From Streptomyces koelreuteriae (GTDB lineage Bacteria; Actinomycetota; Actinomycetes; Streptomycetales; Streptomycetaceae), in contig NZ_CP075896.1 of assembly GCF_018604545.1 (NCBI RefSeq), positions 4,092,001 through 4,156,000 on the forward strand: a stretch of DNA of 64,000 nt, written 5' to 3'. Below are positions 34,329-44,896 of the stretch, one piece after another. The notes beneath the pieces were generated by a model. The model was not told the DNA's origin, ran no database searches, and saw only the letters and a list, made by a program, of their open reading frames with translations. The position numbers and the translations under genes are program-made. The number at the start of each line of letters is the position of its first letter. The stretch's first letter is position 1.

Positions 34329-35198
34329 ATGGGAGTCCTGAAGAAGTTCGAGCAGCGTCTCGAAGGTCTGGTCAACGGCACCTTTGCCAAGGTGTTCAAG
34401 TCCGAGGTCCAGCCCGTGGAGATCGCGGGAGCGCTCCAGCGCGAGTGCGACAACAACGCCACCATCTGGAACCGCGACCGGACGGTCGTGCCCAACGACT
34501 TCATCGTCGAGCTGAGCACCCCGGACTTCGAGCGGCTCAGCCCCTACTCCGGCCAGCTCGGCGACGAGCTCGCCGGCATGGTGCGCGACTACGCCAAGCA
34601 GCAGCGCTACACCTTCATGGGCCCCATCAAGGTCCATCTCGAGAAGGCGGACGACCTCGACACCGGCCTGTACCGGGTGCGCAGCCGTACGCTCGCCTCC
34701 TCCAGCAGCCAGCAGGACGGCCCGGGAGGCGGCGCCGCCGCGCCCGCCGCCCCGCAGGGCGGACGCGGTGGCTACGGCTACCCGCCGGCCGGCGGGCCCT
34801 CGGGCGCCCCGCCCATGCCGTCCGCGCCGCCGCCCGGCGGCCGCCCCGGCGGCTACGGCCAGCCCGCGGGCGGCCAGCGGCCCCCGGCCGCCCCGGCCGC
34901 CCCGGCCGCCGGCGGACGCACCCGCCACTGGATCGAGATCAACGGCACACGCCACCAGATCTCCCGCGCGACGCTGGTGCTGGGTCGCAGCACCGAGGCC
35001 GACGTGCGGATCGACGACCCCGGCGTCTCCCGCCGGCACTGCGAGATCCGGACCGGAACGCCCTCGACGATCCAGGATCTCGGATCCACCAACGGCATCG
35101 TGGTGGACGGGCAGCACACCACCCGCGCTACGCTCCGCGACGGCTCGCGGATCGTCGTGGGCAGCACCACCATCATTTACCGGCAAGCCGAAGGGTGA
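34329..35198 (+). CDS. fhaA: FhaA, DUF3662 and FHA-domain protein
   Basis: The 289-residue protein has an N-terminal DUF3662 domain (residues 1-125, 'MGVLKKFEQRLEGLVNGTFA', 'GALQRECDNNATIWNRDRTVVPNDF' in part) and a Gly/Pro/Ala-rich linker. The C-terminal FHA domain has the phosphothreonine-binding motif 'LVLGRSTEADVRIDDPGVSRRHCEIR' (in part) and 'DLGSTNGIVV'. FhaA is a substrate and scaffold of PknB-type kinases in peptidoglycan control in actinobacteria. It is the first gene of the fhaA-fhaB-pstP-rodA-pbpA-pknB operon. Confidence 0.95.
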   Translation: MGVLKKFEQRLEGLVNGTFAKVFKSEVQPVEIAGALQRECDNNATIWNRDRTVVPNDFIVELSTPDFERLSPYSGQLGDELAGMVRDYAKQQRYTFMGPIKVHLEKADDLDTGLYRVRSRTLASSSSQQDGPGGGAAAPAAPQGGRGGYGYPPAGGPSGAPPMPSAPPPGGRPGGYGQPAGGQRPPAAPAAPAAGGRTRHWIEINGTRHQISRATLVLGRSTEADVRIDDPGVSRRHCEIRTGTPSTIQDLGSTNGIVVDGQHTTRATLRDGSRIVVGSTTIIYRQAEG

Positions 35199-35208
35199 AG
35201 CGGGGGCA

Positions 35209-35721
35209 ATGTCAGAGCTGACCCTCACGGTCATGCGGCTGGGTTTTCTGGCCGTTCTGTGGCTGTTCGTGATCGTGGCCGTGCAGGTCATCCGCAGCGA
35301 CCTGTTCGGTACGCGTGTCACGCAGCGCGGATCGCGCCGCGAGGCCGGCCGGCAGCAGCAGGCCGCCGCACGCCAGGCGCCGCCGCAGCAGCGCCAGCAG
35401 TCCGCCGGCGGACGGCGCGGCCGTAACGCCCCCACCAAGCTCGTCGTGACCGAGGGCACCCTCACCGGCACGACGGTCGCCCTCCAGGGCCAGACCATCA
35501 GCCTGGGCCGGGCGCACGACTCGACGATCGTGCTGGACGACGACTACGCGTCCAGCCGTCATGCCAGGATCTATCCGGACCGCGACGGCCAGTGGATCGT
35601 CGAGGACCTCGGCTCCACCAACGGCACGTACCTGGACCGGAACCGGCTGACGACTCCCACACCGATTGCGCTGGGCGCGCCGATCCGCATCGGCAAGACC
35701 GTCATCGAGCTGCGGAAGTAG
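35209..35721 (+). CDS. fhaB: FhaB (FipA-type), membrane-anchored FHA protein
   Basis: The 170-residue protein starts MSELTLTVMRLGFLAVLWLF, so it has one N-terminal membrane segment. A Gln/Arg-rich linker follows, and then an FHA domain ('ISLGRAHDSTIVLDDDYASSRHARIY', in part, and 'EDLGSTNGTYLDRNRL'). It binds phosphothreonine on kinase-modified cell-wall or division proteins. It lies 10 nt after fhaA. Confidence 0.94.
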   Translation: MSELTLTVMRLGFLAVLWLFVIVAVQVIRSDLFGTRVTQRGSRREAGRQQQAAARQAPPQQRQQSAGGRRGRNAPTKLVVTEGTLTGTTVALQGQTISLGRAHDSTIVLDDDYASSRHARIYPDRDGQWIVEDLGSTNGTYLDRNRLTTPTPIALGAPIRIGKTVIELRK

Positions 35722-35811
35722 TGCTACACCAATGAATGAGCGCGAGCGGAGCGAGCACGCGGTGGCGGGCCTCCCGGGCCCCCGCGCGCTCCCGACCGGA
35801 GGGTGGGCAGT

Positions 35812-37413
35812 GTGGCTCGACACGACCGGCTGTACCCGGAGCCGACGGGCGAGGTGCGCATGAGTCTGTCACTGCGCTTCGCCGCCGGATCGCACAAGGG
35901 GATGATCCGGGAGGGCAACGAGGACTCCGGTTACGCCGGCCCGCGCCTGCTCGCCATCGCCGACGGCATGGGCGGCGCCGCGGCCGGTGAGGTCGCCTCC
36001 TCCGAGGCGATCTCCACCATCGTCGCGCTCGACGACGACGTCCCCGGCTCCGACGTCCTCACCTCGCTCGGCACGGCCGTACAGCGCGCCAACGACCAGC
36101 TGCGCTCCATGGTCGAGGAGGACCCCCAGCTCGAGGGCATGGGGACCACCCTGACCGCCCTGCTCTGGACGGGCCAGCGCCTCGGCCTCGTGCACGTCGG
36201 CGACTCCCGCGCCTACCTCCTGCGCGACGGCGTGCTGACGCAGATCACGCAGGACCACACCTGGGTGCAGCGCCTGGTCGACGAGGGCCGCATCACCGAG
36301 GAAGAGGCGACGACCCACCCGCAGCGCTCGCTGCTGATGCGCGCGCTCGGCTCCGGCGACCACGTCGAGCCCGACCTCTCCATCCGCGAGGTCCGCGCCG
36401 GCGACCGCTATCTGATCTGCTCCGACGGCCTGTCCGGCGTGGTGTCCCACCAGACCCTGGAGGACACCCTCGCCAGCTACCAGGGCCCCCAGGAGACCGT
36501 CCAGAACCTGATCGAGCTGGCGCTGCGCGGCGGCGGCCCGGACAACATCACCGTGATCGTCGCGGACGTCCTCGACCTGGACACCGGCGACACCCTCGCG
36601 GGCCAGCTCTCCGACACCCCGGTCGTGGTCGGCGCCGTCGCCGAGAACCAGCACCAGCTGCACGACAACGGCATCATGCAGACCCCCGCCGGCCGCGCCT
36701 CCGGCCTCGGCCGCCAAGGGCACGGGCACGGCGGCGGAGGGGAGTTCGGCCCGCCCGGCTCCGGCGACACCACCGGCTACATCCCGGCGACCGGCCTGGA
36801 CTACGGCGACGACGACTTCGTCAAGCCCCGCCGCAAGGGCCGCTGGCTGAAGAGATCCTTCTACGGCGCCCTCGCGCTGGCCGTCATCGGCGGCGGTCTG
36901 TACGGCGGCTGGCGCTGGACGCAGACGCAGTACTACGTCGGCGCCGAGGACGAGCACGTCGCGCTGTACCGGGGCATCAGCCAGGATCTGGCCTGGGTGT
37001 CGCTGTCGGAGGTCGAGAAGGACCACCCCGAGATCGAACTCAAGTACCTGCCGCCCTACCAGCAGAAGCTGGTCAAGGCGACCATCGCCGAGGGCGGGCT
37101 GAAGAACGCCCAGTCCAAGATCCAGGAACTGTCGGTGCAGGCCTCCGCGTGCAAGAAGGAAGCCCAGCGGCGCGACGCCGAGACCCGGAGCAACGCCAAG
37201 ACCGGCGAAGGCGAGGCCGGGGGCACCACGGGAACCACTCCCGCCTCCTTCACGTCCAAGGCCACACCGACGCCGAACCCGTCGAACCCGTCGGGATCGC
37301 CGTCGGCGCCTGAGAAGTCCACGCCCCCGTCCACGACCGCACCTACTCCCAGCCCCGGCCCCAGCCTCTCGGAGGAAGAGCAGAAGGTCGTCTCGCTGTG
37401 CGGTAAGCAGTAG
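35812..37413 (+). CDS. pstP: PstP, PP2C-family Ser/Thr protein phosphatase
   Basis: The 533-residue phosphatase begins with GTG 35812 (VARHDRLYPEPTGEVRMSL) after GGAGGG at 8 nt; ATG 35860 is an alternative. The PP2C metal and phosphate motifs are 'NEDSGYAGPRLLAIADGMGG', 'VHVGDSRAYLLRDGVL', 'ICSDGLSGVV' and 'GGPDNITVIVADV'. A membrane helix near residue 350 ('ALALAVIGGGLYGGW') is followed by an outside domain and a Thr/Pro/Ser tail. It reverses PknB phosphorylation. Its place in the operon is conserved. Confidence 0.95.
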   Translation: MARHDRLYPEPTGEVRMSLSLRFAAGSHKGMIREGNEDSGYAGPRLLAIADGMGGAAAGEVASSEAISTIVALDDDVPGSDVLTSLGTAVQRANDQLRSMVEEDPQLEGMGTTLTALLWTGQRLGLVHVGDSRAYLLRDGVLTQITQDHTWVQRLVDEGRITEEEATTHPQRSLLMRALGSGDHVEPDLSIREVRAGDRYLICSDGLSGVVSHQTLEDTLASYQGPQETVQNLIELALRGGGPDNITVIVADVLDLDTGDTLAGQLSDTPVVVGAVAENQHQLHDNGIMQTPAGRASGLGRQGHGHGGGGEFGPPGSGDTTGYIPATGLDYGDDDFVKPRRKGRWLKRSFYGALALAVIGGGLYGGWRWTQTQYYVGAEDEHVALYRGISQDLAWVSLSEVEKDHPEIELKYLPPYQQKLVKATIAEGGLKNAQSKIQELSVQASACKKEAQRRDAETRSNAKTGEGEAGGTTGTTPASFTSKATPTPNPSNPSGSPSAPEKSTPPSTTAPTPSPGPSLSEEEQKVVSLCGKQ

Positions 37414-37440
37414 GCAAGCCGTGAGAGGCCCTGTCACACG

Positions 37441-38889
37441 ATGAGCAGTACGAATACGTCGAACTCGCCGACGCACCACACGTCCACGATCGGCGCGATC
37501 GGTGCGCCGAGCCGGCGCAACACCGAGCTCGCGCTGCTGGTGTTCGCCGTCGTCATCCCGGTCTTCGCCTACGCCAACGTCGGGCTGGCCCTCAATGACT
37601 CGGTCCCGCCGGGCCTGCTGAGCTACGGCCTCGGCCTCGGTCTGCTCGCGGGCGTCGGTCATCTCGTGGTGCGGAAGTTCGCGCCGTACGCGGACCCGCT
37701 GATGATGCCGCTGGCCACCTTGCTGAACGGGCTCGGTCTGGTCGCCATCTGGCGGCTCGACCAGTCGAAGCGACTCAGCAATTACGCCGATGCAGCACCG
37801 CGCCAGCTGTTGTACTCAGCGATGGGCGTCGCCCTGCTGGTGGTCGTGCTGATCTTCCTCAAGGACCACCGCGTCCTGCAGCGCTACACCTACATCTCCA
37901 TGGCCGGTGCGCTGTTCCTGCTGGTCCTGCCGCTCGTGCCCGGCCTCGGCGCGAACGTCTACGGCGCCAAGATCTGGATCAAGATCCCCGGCCTCGGCAC
38001 GCTCCAGCCCGGTGAGTTCGCGAAGATCGCCCTCGCGGTCTTCTTCGCCGGCTATCTCATGGTCAAACGGGACGCCCTAGCCCTGGCCAGCCGCCGCTTC
38101 ATGGGCCTGTACCTGCCGCGTGGCCGCGACCTGGGTCCGATCCTGGTCGTCTGGGTGATGTCGATCCTCATCCTGGTCTTCGAGACCGACCTCGGTACGT
38201 CCCTGCTGTTCTTCGGGATGTTCGTCATCATGCTGTACGTCGCCACCGAGCGGACCAGCTGGATCGTCTTCGGTCTGCTGATGTCCGCGGTCGGCGCCGT
38301 CGGTGTGGCGAGCTTCGAGCCGCACATCCAGACCCGTGTGCAGGCCTGGCTCGACCCGATGCGCGAGTTCGAGCTCAGCCGGGCCGGCGTCCAGGACGGC
38401 ATCGTCCACTCCGAGCAGGCCATGCAGGCCCTGTGGGCCTTCGGCTCCGGCGGCACCCTCGGCACCGGCCTCGGGCAGGGCAACTCCGACCTCATCGGCT
38501 TCGCCGCCAACTCCGACTTCATCCTCGCGACCTTCGGCGAGGAGCTGGGCCTGGCGGGCGTCATGGCGATCCTGCTGATCTACGGCCTGATCATCGAGCG
38601 GGGCGTGCGCACCTCGCTCGCGGCCCGCGACCCGTTCGGCAAGCTGCTGGCCATCGGCCTGTCCGGTGCCTTCGGTCTCCAGGTCTTCGTCGTGGCCGGC
38701 GGTGTGATGGGCCTCATCCCGCTGACCGGTATGACGCTGCCGTTCGTCGCCTACGGCGGATCCTCCGTGATCGCCAACTGGGCCCTGATCGGCATCCTGC
38801 TGCGCATCAGCGACACCGCACGCCGCCCGGCCCCCGCCCCGGCAAGCAACCCCGACGCCGAGATGACCCAGGTGGTCCGCCCGTCATGA
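37441..38889 (+). CDS. rodA: FtsW/RodA/SpoVE-family (SEDS) peptidoglycan polymerase
   Basis: The 482-residue protein has about twelve membrane helices. It carries the SEDS motifs 'GAKIWIKIPGLGTLQPGEFAKIALAVFFAGYL' (in part), 'GTSLLFFGMFVIMLYVATER', and 'GTGLGQGNSDLIGFAANSDFILATFGEELGL' (in part) with the catalytic-site Asp region. It ends with 'IPLTGMTLPFVAYGGSS'. It polymerises lipid II and works with the class B PBP encoded next. The ATGA overlap with pbpA couples the two. Confidence 0.95.
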   Translation: MSSTNTSNSPTHHTSTIGAIGAPSRRNTELALLVFAVVIPVFAYANVGLALNDSVPPGLLSYGLGLGLLAGVGHLVVRKFAPYADPLMMPLATLLNGLGLVAIWRLDQSKRLSNYADAAPRQLLYSAMGVALLVVVLIFLKDHRVLQRYTYISMAGALFLLVLPLVPGLGANVYGAKIWIKIPGLGTLQPGEFAKIALAVFFAGYLMVKRDALALASRRFMGLYLPRGRDLGPILVVWVMSILILVFETDLGTSLLFFGMFVIMLYVATERTSWIVFGLLMSAVGAVGVASFEPHIQTRVQAWLDPMREFELSRAGVQDGIVHSEQAMQALWAFGSGGTLGTGLGQGNSDLIGFAANSDFILATFGEELGLAGVMAILLIYGLIIERGVRTSLAARDPFGKLLAIGLSGAFGLQVFVVAGGVMGLIPLTGMTLPFVAYGGSSVIANWALIGILLRISDTARRPAPAPASNPDAEMTQVVRPS

Positions 38890-40364
38890 ACAAGCCCCTG
38901 CGCCGGATCGCGATCTTCTGCGGTCTCCTCGTCCTGGCCCTGCTGATCCGCGACAACTGGATCCAGTACGTCAAGGCCGACGAGCTCCGCACCGACAAGC
39001 AGAACCGCCGGGTCATCATCGAGCGGTACGCCTCGCCGCGCGGCGACATCATCGTCGACGGCCAGCCGATCACCGGCTCCAAGGAAACATCGGGCAGCGA
39101 CTTCAAGTTCAAGCGCACCTACAAGGACGGCGCGATGTGGGCGCCGGTCACCGGCTACGCCTCGCAGGCCTTCGGTGCCACGCAGCTGGAGAACCTCGAG
39201 GACGGCATCCTCACCGGCAACGACGACCGGCTCTTCTTCCGCAACACGCTCGACATGCTCACGGGCAAGAAGCAAGAGGGCGGCAACGTCGTCACCACGC
39301 TGAACGGCGCCGCGCAGAAGGCCGCGTACAACGGTCTGAAGAAGCAGGGCGCCAAGGGCGCGGTGGTGGCTCTGGAGCCGTCCACCGGCAAGATCCTGGC
39401 GCTGTCCTCCTACCCGTCGTACGACCCGTCGACCTTCGCGGGGAACTCCACGACCACGGACACCAAGGCGTGGCAGAAGCTGGAGAAGAAGAACAACCCC
39501 GACGACCCGACGCTCAACCGGGCGCTGCGCGAGACCTACCCGCCGGGTTCCACCTTCAAGGTGCTCACCGCGGCCGCCGCACTGGAGGACGGGCTGTACT
39601 CGGAGGCGGACCAGAAGACGGAGACGCCGCTGCCGTGGACCATGCCGGGGACCACGACTCCGCTGAAGAACGAGGGCAACATCCCCTGCAAGAACGCGAC
39701 CCTGCGGGTGGCGCTGCAGTACTCCTGCAACACCGTCTTCGGCAAGATCGGCTCCGACCTCGGCAACGAGAAGATGCTGGCGATGGCCAAGAAGTTCGGC
39801 TTCACCGAGGAGCAGTTCACCCCGGTCCGCGCCAACGCCTCGGTCTTCGGTGACGACATGAACCCGTCGGAGACGGCGCTGTCGTCGATCGGCCAGTTCA
39901 ACACCGCCTCGACCCCGCTGCAGATGGCCATGGTCGCCTCGGCCGTCGCCAACGACGGCAAGCTGATGAAGCCGTACATGGTCGACGAGCTCCAGGCCCG
40001 CAGCGTCGACACCATCGAGAAGACCGAGCCGGAAGAGCTCAGCCAGCCGATGTCCTCGGAGAACGCCCAGATCCTCCAGTCGATGATGGAGACCGTCGTC
40101 GACAAGGGCACCGGCGCCAACGCCAAGATCGACGGCGTCAAGGTCGGCGGCAAGACCGGTACCGCCCAGCACGGTGTCGACAACAGCGAGAACCCCTACG
40201 CGTGGTTCATCTCCTACGCCAAGGACAGCGACGGCGGCGCACCGGTGGCCGTGGCGGTCGTGATCGAGGACGACAACGCCGTCCGTGACGACATCTCCGG
40301 CGGCGGCCTCGCGGCGCCGATCGCGAGGAACGTGATGGAGGCGGTCATCAAGAGCAAGAAGTGA
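38886..40364 (+). CDS. pbpA: PbpA, class B penicillin-binding protein (transpeptidase)
   Basis: The 492-residue protein has an N-terminal membrane anchor ('IAIFCGLLVLALLI'), a dimerisation region ('VIIERYASPRGDIIVDG') and a transpeptidase domain. The active-site motifs are SxxK in 'YPPGSTFKVLTAAAAL', SxN in 'LQYSCNTVFGKIG' and KTG in 'VGGKTGTAQHGVDNS'. It cross-links peptidoglycan made by RodA. Length and position match the actinobacterial PbpA. Confidence 0.96.
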   Translation: MNKPLRRIAIFCGLLVLALLIRDNWIQYVKADELRTDKQNRRVIIERYASPRGDIIVDGQPITGSKETSGSDFKFKRTYKDGAMWAPVTGYASQAFGATQLENLEDGILTGNDDRLFFRNTLDMLTGKKQEGGNVVTTLNGAAQKAAYNGLKKQGAKGAVVALEPSTGKILALSSYPSYDPSTFAGNSTTTDTKAWQKLEKKNNPDDPTLNRALRETYPPGSTFKVLTAAAALEDGLYSEADQKTETPLPWTMPGTTTPLKNEGNIPCKNATLRVALQYSCNTVFGKIGSDLGNEKMLAMAKKFGFTEEQFTPVRANASVFGDDMNPSETALSSIGQFNTASTPLQMAMVASAVANDGKLMKPYMVDELQARSVDTIEKTEPEELSQPMSSENAQILQSMMETVVDKGTGANAKIDGVKVGGKTGTAQHGVDNSENPYAWFISYAKDSDGGAPVAVAVVIEDDNAVRDDISGGGLAAPIARNVMEAVIKSKK

Positions 40365-40533
40365 CCCCGCTCACGTCTGCTTCACATCGGTGCACGTTGC
40401 GATACCGGTCCTGTATCGGCTGACGGGCTTGGCCAGGTCACACAAAGCGAGCCGGGTACGGTAGGCCCGGACGGCAGCCTCCGACCGTACAAGATTTCCG
40501 GTCGGGACCGACGGAGAGGGCTGGTAGGTAGCT

Positions 40534-42549
<2,016 letters not shown>

Positions 42550-42562
42550 CCGCACCGCGTAC

Positions 42563-42601
42563 GACAGGCGCCCCGGCACCCTCGGTGCCGGGGCGCCTGT
42601 C
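42563..42601 (+). terminator. perfect 18-bp hairpin after pknB
   Basis: Arms GACAGGCGCCCCGGCACC and GGTGCCGGGGCGCCTGTC enclose a 3-nt loop (CTC), starting 14 nt after the pknB stop. It ends the fhaA-pknB operon. Accessory genes begin directly after it. Confidence 0.9.
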
Positions 42602-42654
42602 TGTCCCCTGGGTTATGATCACGCCATGATCGCGTCTTGAACGCGACATGACCA

Positions 42655-43047
42655 ATGGGGGTAATCATCAAGAAGCACATCGTGGCCGCCCTGGGGGCTG
42701 CCTGCGCCCTGACCTTCCTCGCCTCGGGGACGGCGAACGCCGGGACCAACAGCGGCTTCGTCGAGACGACGGACTGGGACCCGGGCGGCAGGGGCGCTTT
42801 CGGTCATGACGGGGACTGCCTGACCGTCTACGACGAGCAGAGCGACGGCTACGCCGTCGAGATCCACCTCTTCAGGATGAGCGACTACAAGACGATCGCC
42901 CAGCTGAAGACGAAGCAGCCCGCCCTGACGCACGAGTACCAGTGCTTCGGGAGCAAGGTGCCCGAGAACATCAAGGTCGGCGTGCGCGTCTCGCTCATCA
43001 AGAGCGGCGACAAGTTCAGCGGCTTCAAGCACAACCTCACCACCTGA
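42655..43047 (+). CDS. small secreted protein, unknown function
   Basis: The 130-residue product has a clear Sec signal peptide (MGVIIKKHIVAALGAACALT, cleavage near 'GTANAG'). The mature part of about 100 residues has two Cys ('HDGDCLTVYDEQSDGYAVEI' and 'HEYQCFGSK'), probably a disulfide. Beta-rich composition and 'GVRVSLIKSGDKFSGF' suggest a small extracellular beta-sandwich. The ribosome binding site before ATG 42655 is weak, so the start is tentative. No family was recognised. Confidence 0.75.
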   Translation: MGVIIKKHIVAALGAACALTFLASGTANAGTNSGFVETTDWDPGGRGAFGHDGDCLTVYDEQSDGYAVEIHLFRMSDYKTIAQLKTKQPALTHEYQCFGSKVPENIKVGVRVSLIKSGDKFSGFKHNLTT

Positions 43048-43124
43048 ACCACGGTGGTGTGACGAGCGGTTGAAGGGGGCTTGCCCGCAGGTCATGCGGG
43101 CAGGCTCCCTTCGTCTCGGGCCTG

Positions 43125-43793
43125 CTACGCCGAGCGTCGGGCGAAGGAGCGGGCCTTGCCGCGCCGCTCGGGGTCGAAGGCGTCCGTCGCCCCCGCTCCC
43201 TGGTCCCCGGGCCCTTGCTGCCAGCCGACGATCTTCCGGGCGACGCCCTTCAGCCGCGGATGCCCCGGCTTGACGCCGATCTCGAAGTGGGACTCCTTCG
43301 CCGGCGTGAGGTCACCGCCCCAGACGACGACACCGTCGAGTTCGGCGAGGATGTCCCGGACCACGATGAGTTCGTTCGGGTACAGACCGTTCTTCGCGCC
43401 GAGCGGGTACGACAGCGGCCGGATGGCGATCGCCGTGCCGGAGAGGTGGTTCGACTCGTACTCCGCCTCGATCCGGCGCTCGCCCACCCATCCGTGGACA
43501 TCGCCGTCCCGCAGCCGGTCGATCTCGTAGTGGAACCGGCGTGCCACATGCAGCAGGACCACGGCGGCGTCACCGCCGGCGAGTCTGACCTCCTGGTCGC
43601 TGCCCTCGACGGTGAACGACTCCGCCTCCTTCAGCAGCGGCCAGCCGTTGCCGCTGGTGTCCTTCGTCCAGGAACCGGCCTCGGCCGCCGCGACGGCCGC
43701 TCCGGCGGGCAGGAGCGAGCCCAGGGCCGCCGCACCCGCCACACCGATGGTGGCACCGGCAAAGCGACGCCTCGTCAGGTCACCCATCTTCAT
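43125..43793 (-). CDS. Tat-exported M15-like (VanY/D-Ala-D-Ala carboxypeptidase-fold) protein lacking a zinc ligand
   Basis: The 222-residue protein begins with a Tat signal ('LTRRRFAGATIGVAGAAAL'). The domain matches the M15 peptidase fold: 'YESNHLSGTAIAIRPLSYPL' corresponds to SNHxSGxAxD, and 'VVWGGDLTPAKESHFEIGV' to the final His motif. The conserved Asp of HxxGxAxD is Ala here (HLSGTAIA; codon GCC), so the metal site is incomplete. It may bind peptidoglycan without cutting it. It overlaps the upstream membrane protein gene by 4 nt. Confidence 0.75.
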   Translation of the reverse strand: MKMGDLTRRRFAGATIGVAGAAALGSLLPAGAAVAAAEAGSWTKDTSGNGWPLLKEAESFTVEGSDQEVRLAGGDAAVVLLHVARRFHYEIDRLRDGDVHGWVGERRIEAEYESNHLSGTAIAIRPLSYPLGAKNGLYPNELIVVRDILAELDGVVVWGGDLTPAKESHFEIGVKPGHPRLKGVARKIVGWQQGPGDQGAGATDAFDPERRGKARSFARRSA

Positions 43794-44323
43794 CTGTCTC
43801 TCCTAGGTCTCAGAGCAGTCACCACCGCGGCGGCGAGGCACAGCACGCCGATCGCCGCCAGCAGGGCGAAGAACACAAGGGCCGGGTTGACCCAGGCGGG
43901 AACAAGGTCGAAGTTCTCGTTGCACTTGCTGGACAGCGGGAACCAACGGTTGAACTCCTGCGCGTGCGCTTCCCGGTAGGCGTCGTCGTAGCTGACGCCG
44001 TGCCCGTGGACACAGGCCTCCTCGACGTCCAGGCCCCCGGAGAGGATCCCGGTCAGATAGGCGACCGCGAATCCGCCGACACCGGTCGACACGCAGGCCG
44101 CGCCCAGGGTCAGCCAGGTCCCGGGCCGGCCCCACCGGCGCGCGCGGACGGCCCGGACACCGCTGCGGCCACCGGCGACCGCGCCGAGGCACAGCACACC
44201 GACCACGGCCGCCACGACGATGCCGGTGGCGCCCAGGAGGAACAGCAGCGCGACGCCCATCACGGCCAGCCCGGCCAGAAAGGCGAAGCGTTCCGGCCGG
44301 AGAGACTTGTTCCAGTCGGTCAT
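43790..44323 (-). CDS. membrane protein of unknown function
   Basis: The 177-residue protein has two close N-terminal membrane helices (AFLAGLAVMGVALLFLLGAT and GIVVAAVVGVLCLGAVAGG), a third ('LTLGAACVSTGVGGFAVAYL') and a fourth near the C-terminus. A Cys-containing extracytoplasmic loop ('EEACVHGHGVSYDDAYREA', 'PLSSKCNENFDLV') lies between the last two. It starts at ATG 44323 and is coupled to the Tat-exported protein gene, perhaps as its membrane partner. No family was recognised. Confidence 0.75.
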   Translation of the reverse strand: MTDWNKSLRPERFAFLAGLAVMGVALLFLLGATGIVVAAVVGVLCLGAVAGGRSGVRAVRARRWGRPGTWLTLGAACVSTGVGGFAVAYLTGILSGGLDVEEACVHGHGVSYDDAYREAHAQEFNRWFPLSSKCNENFDLVPAWVNPALVFFALLAAIGVLCLAAAVVTALRPRRDR

Positions 44324-44499
44324 GACTCAGTCCACGAATCCCTGCTAGAAGGTCTGAAGCCTGTCGAAACCACCCCGGAGGCCATCATGTGCTCCGCGCC
44401 CGGGCAATAGCCGGTGTGGGGTCCTTGAAGCTCCGCCCGACCGACATGCCGTTGGAGTCGCAATGATCGGCGAAGCCCGCCGGGACATCGAAACGCGCG

Positions 44500-44690
44500 T
44501 CAGGCCGGCGGCCGTCCCACCGTGAGGAAGAGGCGCATCGCGGCGTCCCGCACCGGGGCGCCCCGGCGGCGGGTGTGCACCGCGCGATTCATCAACCGGG
44601 CGGCACGGGCCTGCCGCTGGGTGGGACGGCGGCGGGCCGCGTCGTAGGCGGCGAGGGCGTCCTCGACGCGGGACCGGGACGCCGTTCACG
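44500..44690 (-). pseudogene. remnant of an FAD-dependent monooxygenase C-terminus
   Basis: Reading leftwards, the frame ending at 44500 encodes 'RVEDALAAYDAARRRPTQRQ', then 'ARAARLMNRAVH' and 'PVRDAAMRLFLTVG'. This matches the usual end of aromatic-ring FAD monooxygenases ('ALAAYDxxRRPRTQR...VRDAxLRL'). The preceding bases carry a possible continuation in a different frame ('LIHGVTLARE'), and no flavin-binding domain is present. It looks like debris in the 572-bp gap between 44324 and 44896, which otherwise shows no gene. Confidence 0.5.
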
Positions 44691-44896
44691 GGCCAGGGTG
44701 ACACCGTGGATCAGTCGCCCCGGAGCCCGGGATCCACCTGGTGCTGGGCGCACTGCTCCTGCGCCAGGGTGCCGTTTCGGGTTCGTCTCGCAGACTCGTA
44801 CGCCCATCGATCGTGTCTTCACATTTCATGACTCGTTCACCGGGTGGGGTGGGGAATCGAAACGCCGCCCCGGCCACACGAGCCGGAGGGCAAGAC

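Noticed and set aside
35869..37662. 597-codon minus-strand frame opposite pstP
   Set aside because: High-GC antisense frame with repetitive Val/Gly/Leu composition; the plus-strand PP2C phosphatase is unambiguous.
44345..44704. 119-codon minus-strand frame in the gap before the Mrr fusion
   Set aside because: Pro/Arg-rich composition typical of an off-frame reading; the protein-like signal is in a different frame (monooxygenase remnant).
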